DNA from: Eubacterium sp.
Lineage (GTDB): Bacteria > Bacillota > Clostridia > Oscillospirales > Acutalibacteraceae
Length of the DNA: 64,000 nucleotides
Direction: 5' to 3'
NCBI GenBank assembly: GCA_017886765.1
Contig: JAGHJI010000018.1
Span: forward strand, 1-64,000
The notes beneath the pieces are model-generated. The model was not told the origin of the DNA. It searched no databases and saw only the letters and a list, made by a program, of their open reading frames with translations. Below, in pieces: positions 59,716 through 64,000 of the stretch (positions are counted from its first letter, which is position 1; each line of letters opens with the position of its first letter). A program made the translations under genes and the position numbers.

Positions 59716-60864
59716 ATGCCGGATAAGGTGAAAAAAAGAAGAGACGCGATAATTAACGTTGCTTTCGCCGCGATGATACTGGGACTGATCTATGTTTTCT
59801 TTAAGTATTGTTTCGGCGTTACCGCTCCGTTTCTTCTGTCGTTCTTCTTTGCGGTTCTGCTTCAGAAGCCGCTGAGACATCTCGACAAAAAAACAAAAAA
59901 CAAGTTTCACACGCTTTGGTCGCTGCTGCTTGTACTGCTGTGTATCATCATCATCCTTGGTCCCGTCATTACAATCATTGCGTTGATCGGGCGCGAGATC
60001 GGCAGCTTTATATCCTATCTCACGGACCAGCTCAGCGATCTGCCCGCATTTCTGGCAACTCTGGAAAAAGAAATTCTTAATCTGCTGCAATTTTTGCCGG
60101 ACAGTGTTTACACCACCGTTTCTGACACGATCTCGGATTTTTTCAGCAGAATGATTAACAATTTTGATTTAAGCGAGCTTGGAATTGATATGAACTCAAT
60201 CACAAGCGGCCTGACGACAGGCGTAAGCGGAATTTTCGGCGTGGTAAGGAACATACCCTCCATACTGATTGGAATCGTTATTGGTATTATCGCGTGGATA
60301 TTCTTTACCAAGGATTACGATTATATTGTTCATTTCATTAAGCTGCAGCTGCCTGAAGGAAAGAAAAACATACTGAGCGAAATGAAGCAGATCTTTTCCA
60401 GCACGGTGCTGAAAATGGTGAGAGCTTACGCACTGATCATGTTCATCACCTTCTGCGAGCTTTTCCTTGGTCTGTCCATACTCAACTGGACGGGCATTAT
60501 GCACAATAATTATATATTTATGATCGCCATAGCCATAGCTGTTTTTGACATTCTTCCGGTGGCTGGCTCCGGCGGAATCCTGATTCCCTGGTCCATTATA
60601 AGTCTTGTCCTCGGTGATTACTCAAAAGCGATAGGACTGATTGTCATCTATGTAGTCATATCGGTTATCCGTCAGTATATTGAGCCTAAGATTGTCGGCT
60701 CATCCCTGGGTGTTCATCCCATTGTCACGCTTGCCGGACTTTATTTCGGCCTAAAGTTGTTCGGCTTTTTGGGTATGTTTATCGTACCGATTACCGTTAT
60801 GACATTAAAAGCGTTTAACGATGCCGGCAGAATCCACCTTTACAATTCTCCGGACAGGAATTAA
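59716..60864 (+). CDS. AI-2E family transporter (YtvI-like)
   Basis: The 382-residue polytopic protein has about eight membrane segments, two clustered at the N-terminus. It carries a long mostly extracellular helical stretch (about 90-165) and the family motifs P-F-L-L-S-F-F-F-A-V-L-L-Q-K-P (about 38-52), F-D-I-L-P-V-A-G-S-G-G-I-L-I-P-W (about 277-292) and R-Q-Y-I-E-P-K-I-V-G (about 319-328). Its best-known relatives export autoinducer-2 or act as Na+/H+ or auxin-like carriers; the substrate here is unknown. Ribosome site AAGGAAG precedes the start. Terminator at 60897. Confidence 0.92.
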   Translation: MPDKVKKRRDAIINVAFAAMILGLIYVFFKYCFGVTAPFLLSFFFAVLLQKPLRHLDKKTKNKFHTLWSLLLVLLCIIIILGPVITIIALIGREIGSFISYLTDQLSDLPAFLATLEKEILNLLQFLPDSVYTTVSDTISDFFSRMINNFDLSELGIDMNSITSGLTTGVSGIFGVVRNIPSILIGIVIGIIAWIFFTKDYDYIVHFIKLQLPEGKKNILSEMKQIFSSTVLKMVRAYALIMFITFCELFLGLSILNWTGIMHNNYIFMIAIAIAVFDILPVAGSGGILIPWSIISLVLGDYSKAIGLIVIYVVISVIRQYIEPKIVGSSLGVHPIVTLAGLYFGLKLFGFLGMFIVPITVMTLKAFNDAGRIHLYNSPDRN

Positions 60865-60896
60865 CCTATAGCATAATATCGTTTTGAGCAACAAAA

Positions 60897-60925
60897 AATC
60901 GGGCGGTTTTACTGCCCGATTCTTT
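60897..60925. terminator. Bidirectional terminator between AI-2E gene and iolE
   Basis: Stem AATCGGGC/GCCCGATT (60897-60904 with 60914-60921), then CTTTAT. On the minus strand it is followed by TTTTTTG. Confidence 0.88.
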
Positions 60926-60930
60926 ATATT

Positions 60931-61830
60931 TTAAAGCCCCGTGTTTTCAGCAATATACTTTCTTGCCTTGACGGCATACGCAAACGGATTCGCTTTGGCA
61001 GGGTCCTGCTCAGCCTCAACAACTACCCAGCCCTCATAATCATTTTCAGCAAGGATATCAAATATAGGCTTGAAATCAACGTCGCCGTCCCCGGGTACGG
61101 TGAACACACCCGCCCTTACCGCGTCAAGGAAAGACATATGCTGCGGTACAACCTGATTGTTATAAACATCCAGCCTTACATCTTTAAGGTGAACGTGCTT
61201 AACTCTGTTTATGTACTTTTTAAGCACGGGAACAGGGTCAATACCTGCAAAGGTAAGATGACCGGAGTCGAAAAGGAGGTACACAAGCTCCGGATCGGTA
61301 AGCTCCATGAGCTTGTCGATTTCCTCAACGGTCTGCACGCCGGTGCCCATATGGTGATGCACCGTAAAGTACATACCCTTTGACCTGGCATAAGCGCCCA
61401 TCTCATTAAACCCTTTTGCAACCGTTTCCCATTCCTCGTCGGTATAATAGGGCTTTTCATCCAGGATAGATTTGTCAAGACAGCCCTGGATGGAATTGCC
61501 CTGCTCAGAAGCGCCGATAACCTTGGCGCCTAACTTATGCAGCTTGTCGCAATGCGCCTTGAACGCCTCAATGGTTTCTTCATAAGGCTTTGAGGTCAGG
61601 TAGGAAGAGAACCAGGCATTGCAGATCTGAAGCCCTCTGATGTCAAGATACTGCTTTAAAACATCGGGGTCAGCGGGATATTTATTGCCGATTTCCGAGC
61701 CCTTAAAACCGGCGAGCGCCATTTCGCTTATGCACTGCTCAAAGGTATTTTCAGCGCCCAGATCCGGCATATCGTCATTTGTCCAGCCGATTGGAGCAAT
61801 AGCAAGTTTTACTTTGTTTGAATCCAGCAT
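60931..61830 (-). CDS. iolE: Myo-inosose-2 dehydratase
   Basis: It dehydrates 2-keto-myo-inositol to 3D-trihydroxycyclohexane-1,2-dione in inositol catabolism. The 299-residue TIM-barrel protein (xylose-isomerase-like fold) has [10 protein letters not shown] (about 11-20), [11 protein letters not shown] (about 39-49), V-H-H-H-M-G-T-G (about 157-164), L-L-F-D-S-G-H (about 185-191), [10 protein letters not shown] (about 211-220) and P-G-D-G-D-V-D-F, all typical of IolE with Glu, Asp and His metal ligands. It starts 45 bases after iolD ends, in the same operon. Confidence 0.95.
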   Translation of the reverse strand: MLDSNKVKLAIAPIGWTNDDMPDLGAENTFEQCISEMALAGFKGSEIGNKYPADPDVLKQYLDIRGLQICNAWFSSYLTSKPYEETIEAFKAHCDKLHKLGAKVIGASEQGNSIQGCLDKSILDEKPYYTDEEWETVAKGFNEMGAYARSKGMYFTVHHHMGTGVQTVEEIDKLMELTDPELVYLLFDSGHLTFAGIDPVPVLKKYINRVKHVHLKDVRLDVYNNQVVPQHMSFLDAVRAGVFTVPGDGDVDFKPIFDILAENDYEGWVVVEAEQDPAKANPFAYAVKARKYIAENTGL

Positions 61831-61875
61831 TTTTTATTCCTTTCAAAAATATATTTAACAAATAAAGATATAAAT

Positions 61876-63729
61876 TTAGTAATCAAAAGTTTCTTTAATA
61901 TGCGCCTGCATATCCTCATAGGCCGCCGCAACGGTTTCTGACTTTGAAACCTCGGCAACACCGACTCTCCACCAGGACTCAAAACCGGGCGTCATCGTCT
62001 TTGGCAGGACTTTGATATCAAACAGGCAGGAAACCGTCTGCTTTTTCGCGTCCTCAAGAGCGGCACGCAGTTCGTCGGAGGTACGGCAGGTATATCCCTT
62101 TGCGCCGTAGCCTTCAGCGATTTTCGCAAAATCCGGATCAATTTCGGCACCGTCTAGCATACCCGTTACCGGATTTCTTGCGCGGAATATTGTACCGAAA
62201 GTATCTGTTCCCTGATTATTCTGGAGATTTTCAATACAGCCCCATCCCATATTGTCAAAGAGACAGACGTTGATCTTAAGACCCTCCTGCAGTGCGGTAT
62301 AGAGCTCACTGTGGCCCATAAGGAAGGAACCGTCACCGCAGAACGTATAAACCTCCGACTCCGGCTTGGCAAGCTTTGCGCCGAGAGCGCCGTTCACCTC
62401 ATAGCCCATATTGGAATAACCGTATTCCATATGGTATGTACCTCTGTCCTTGGGTCTGAACAATCTCTGCATATCGCCGGGAAGTGAGCCTGCGGAGCCC
62501 AGGGCGATGGCATCGTCGTCCATAAATTCATTAATGATACCGAGAGCAAGCGTCTGGTTGAGTCCGCCTTCCAGCTCCGTTGAATAATATTCATCAACGA
62601 TTGCGTCCCATTCCGCCTTGGCTTTGGCAATTTCATCCGTATAAACGGATTTATAACCGTCACAGGATTGGATAAGTGCCGAAATGGCTTCCTTCGCGTC
62701 GGCGATAATCGCCTCAGCGTCCATTTTATAAGCGTCAAAGGGACAGACATTGATGCCCAGAACTTTTCTGTTTTCATTGAACAGCCACTTGGAAGAGGTT
62801 GTGAAATCGGAAAAACGGGTGCCCACACCGATAACAAGATCGGCATCTTTGGCAATCACATTTGCCGCCTTGCCGCCCGTTACGCCGATACCGCCGAGAT
62901 TGAGCGGATGCTTCCAGTCGATAATACCCTTACCTGCCTGGGTCTCACCGATAGGTATATTATATTTTTCGGCAAATTCCTGCAATTTCTTTTCAGCCTC
63001 GCTGTATCTTACGCCGCCGCCGCAGACAATAATCGGCTTTTTCGCGCTCTTGATAAGCTTGGTGGCTCTTTCAAGCTGTGACGCCGAAATCGGACGTCTG
63101 TCCATATGCCATACACGTTTAGCAAGAAAATGCTCGGGATAATCATATGCTTCTCCCTCCACATCCTGCGGCATGGCAAGGCAAACGGCGCCCGTGTCAG
63201 CAGGGTCTGTCAGAACACGCATTGCGTTAAGGCAGGCAGTCATAAGCTGCTCAGGCCTGCTGATCCTGTCAAAATAGTGGCATACGCCTTTGAAAGCGTC
63301 CGTTACCGTTCTCCCGTAGTTGTCAAAAAACTCAGCCTGCTGCAGAACAGGGTCGGGCTGACGGCAGGCGAAAGTATCGCCGGGAAGAACAAGCAGCGGA
63401 ATTCTGTTCGCCGTAGCGCAGCCGCAGGCGGTCACCATATTTGTGGCCCCGGGGCCGATGGAGGAAACGCAGGGAATAATCGCTTTTCTGTCCATCTGCT
63501 TTGCGTAAGCCACGGCGGCAAGCGCCATATTCTGCTCATTTTTCCCCTGATAGAATTTCAGGTTGTGGCCGCCCTGCTCCAGCGCCTGACCGACGCCCAC
63601 AACGCAGCCGTGACCGAAAATGCCGAAAATGCCGTTTACAAATTTGGTTTCGACACCGTCACATTCAATATACTGATTGTCAAGGAACTTTACAAGCGCC
63701 TGTGACATGGTAAGTCTGATACGTTTCAT
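61876..63729 (-). CDS. iolD: 3D-(3,5/4)-trihydroxycyclohexane-1,2-dione acylhydrolase
   Basis: A thiamine-diphosphate enzyme that opens the ring in inositol catabolism. The 617-residue protein has the three-domain ThDP layout: the N-terminal Glu-containing domain, a middle domain with V-I-G-V-G-T-R-F-S-D-F (about 298-308), and the C-terminal cofactor motif G-D-G-S-F-L-M-G (about 464-471) with the Asn/Gln segment after it. Its length is somewhat below the usual 630-640 residues. The start is 6 bases after iolG ends, and its SD lies in the iolG tail. Functions before iolE-step products are processed by IolB/IolC, not present in the window. Confidence 0.94.
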   Translation of the reverse strand: MKRIRLTMSQALVKFLDNQYIECDGVETKFVNGIFGIFGHGCVVGVGQALEQGGHNLKFYQGKNEQNMALAAVAYAKQMDRKAIIPCVSSIGPGATNMVTACGCATANRIPLLVLPGDTFACRQPDPVLQQAEFFDNYGRTVTDAFKGVCHYFDRISRPEQLMTACLNAMRVLTDPADTGAVCLAMPQDVEGEAYDYPEHFLAKRVWHMDRRPISASQLERATKLIKSAKKPIIVCGGGVRYSEAEKKLQEFAEKYNIPIGETQAGKGIIDWKHPLNLGGIGVTGGKAANVIAKDADLVIGVGTRFSDFTTSSKWLFNENRKVLGINVCPFDAYKMDAEAIIADAKEAISALIQSCDGYKSVYTDEIAKAKAEWDAIVDEYYSTELEGGLNQTLALGIINEFMDDDAIALGSAGSLPGDMQRLFRPKDRGTYHMEYGYSNMGYEVNGALGAKLAKPESEVYTFCGDGSFLMGHSELYTALQEGLKINVCLFDNMGWGCIENLQNNQGTDTFGTIFRARNPVTGMLDGAEIDPDFAKIAEGYGAKGYTCRTSDELRAALEDAKKQTVSCLFDIKVLPKTMTPGFESWWRVGVAEVSKSETVAAAYEDMQAHIKETFDY

Positions 63730-63735
63730 TCTAAT

Positions 63736-64000
63736 TTAATCCTCTATTTCCGAAAGTTTGACCGGTCTGTTTTCCTTTACCGAAAGCTTGGCGGCAAGGC
63801 CCAGACGAAGCGCCTCCAGCCCGTCATATACCGTTGTCTTGGTTTCCTTATCATGAACGACACAGTCGATGAACTCCGTCATTTCGTCCGTAAAGGACTG
63901 CATATATCTTTCAAGGAAGAAATAAAGCGGCTTATCCGTAGTGGCGCCGTTTTCATCCATAAACTCAACACGGGTAGGCGTATCATTTGAAGCGCTTGCT
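63736..64000 (-). CDS. iolG: Inositol 2-dehydrogenase, C-terminal part (cut by window edge)
   Basis: The frame enters from the right edge with no start inside the window and gives 87 residues. It includes F-F-L-E-R-Y-M-Q-S-F-T-D-E-M-T-E-F-I-D and D-G-L-E-A-L-R-L-G-L-A-A-K-L-S-V-K-E-N-R-P-V-K, typical of the C-terminus of Gfo/Idh/MocA-family inositol dehydrogenases. An internal ATG at 63960 is not a start. Being directly before iolD fits IolG, which oxidises myo-inositol to the inosose used by IolE. Other Gfo/Idh/MocA members cannot be excluded on this fragment. Confidence 0.85.
   Translation of the reverse strand, partial: ASASNDTPTRVEFMDENGATTDKPLYFFLERYMQSFTDEMTEFIDCVVHDKETKTTVYDGLEALRLGLAAKLSVKENRPVKLSEIED

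Overview
The window looks like a chromosomal segment of a spore-forming, strictly fermentative Gram-positive bacterium of the class Clostridia, probably a gut Oscillospiraceae/Ruminococcaceae-type organism (inference; no rRNA is present to settle it). Support comes from spoIIE, a CIRCE-controlled hrcA-grpE-dnaK-dnaJ operon, a single-chain glycyl-tRNA synthetase, DUF815, DUF975 and DUF3048 proteins, strong AGGAGG-type ribosome binding sites, and many TTGACA-N17-TATAAT promoters paired with short intrinsic terminators. No plasmid, prophage or CRISPR locus is visible. The content is mostly core chromosome with small accessory insertions.

Layout. 1-3.4 kb: membrane proteins, one with a sortase-like fold, and a secreted DUF348/G5/3D cell-wall protein. 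3.5-8.1 kb: PiT phosphate transporter with its DUF47 partner, glycyl-tRNA synthetase, and a DUF975 membrane protein. 8.1-13.7 kb: copy 1 of a non-coding repeat element, two tiny overlapping genes, an acetyltransferase, hemW, a cytidylate-kinase-like protein, an acyl-CoA synthetase and a DUF2238 membrane protein. 14-17.2 kb: spoIIE and a degenerate SIS-domain gene. 17.2-20.2 kb: copy 2 of the repeat element inserted in a duplicated terminator, an orphan ABC-2 permease, aroK, aroE and acpP. 20.3-24.2 kb: glpK, an Ldh_2-family dehydrogenase and malic enzyme. 24.3-27.2 kb: an autoregulated TetR-type redox operon. 27.5-28.2 kb: a secreted CHAP-domain protein. 28.4-33.3 kb: the heat-shock operon. 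33.5-39.1 kb: small and hypothetical genes, a DUF3048 protein, alr, and an SOS-controlled mini-operon encoding a sigma-region-4-like protein. 39.2-44.3 kb: a translationally coupled operon of thioesterase, HAD-Nudix fusion, NifZ-like desulfurase, ThiI and a sortase-like protein. 44.4-45.8 kb: an AT-rich accessory gene behind a highly structured leader RNA. 45.9-49.4 kb: a solute-binding lipoprotein, sfsA, ilvA and ridA. 49.5-51.4 kb: ilvC and a FadR-type regulator that share an 18-base operator. 51.5-56.5 kb: a DUF815 ATPase and a WalRK-HtrA-like envelope-stress operon. 56.6-59.5 kb: pheB-hom-lysC. 59.7-64 kb: an AI-2E-family transporter and the end of an inositol catabolism operon (iolG-iolD-iolE).

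The genes fit together in several modules: amino-acid supply (lysC/hom/pheB, ilvA/ridA, ilvC, aroK/aroE), envelope synthesis and surveillance (alr, 3D and CHAP proteins, walRK-htrA, sortase-like proteins), proteostasis (CIRCE operon) and carbon use (glpK, malic enzyme, iol).

The most unusual features are non-coding. They are a promoter plus multibranched leader plus terminator ahead of the AT-rich gene at 44.64 kb; a LexA box inside the promoter of the sigma-like pair at 37.5 kb, followed by three nested hairpins; a short minus-strand RNA candidate upstream of alr; and an interspersed element carrying a terminator, one copy of which appears to have duplicated a whole terminator hairpin on insertion. 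I found no obvious large undescribed multi-protein system.
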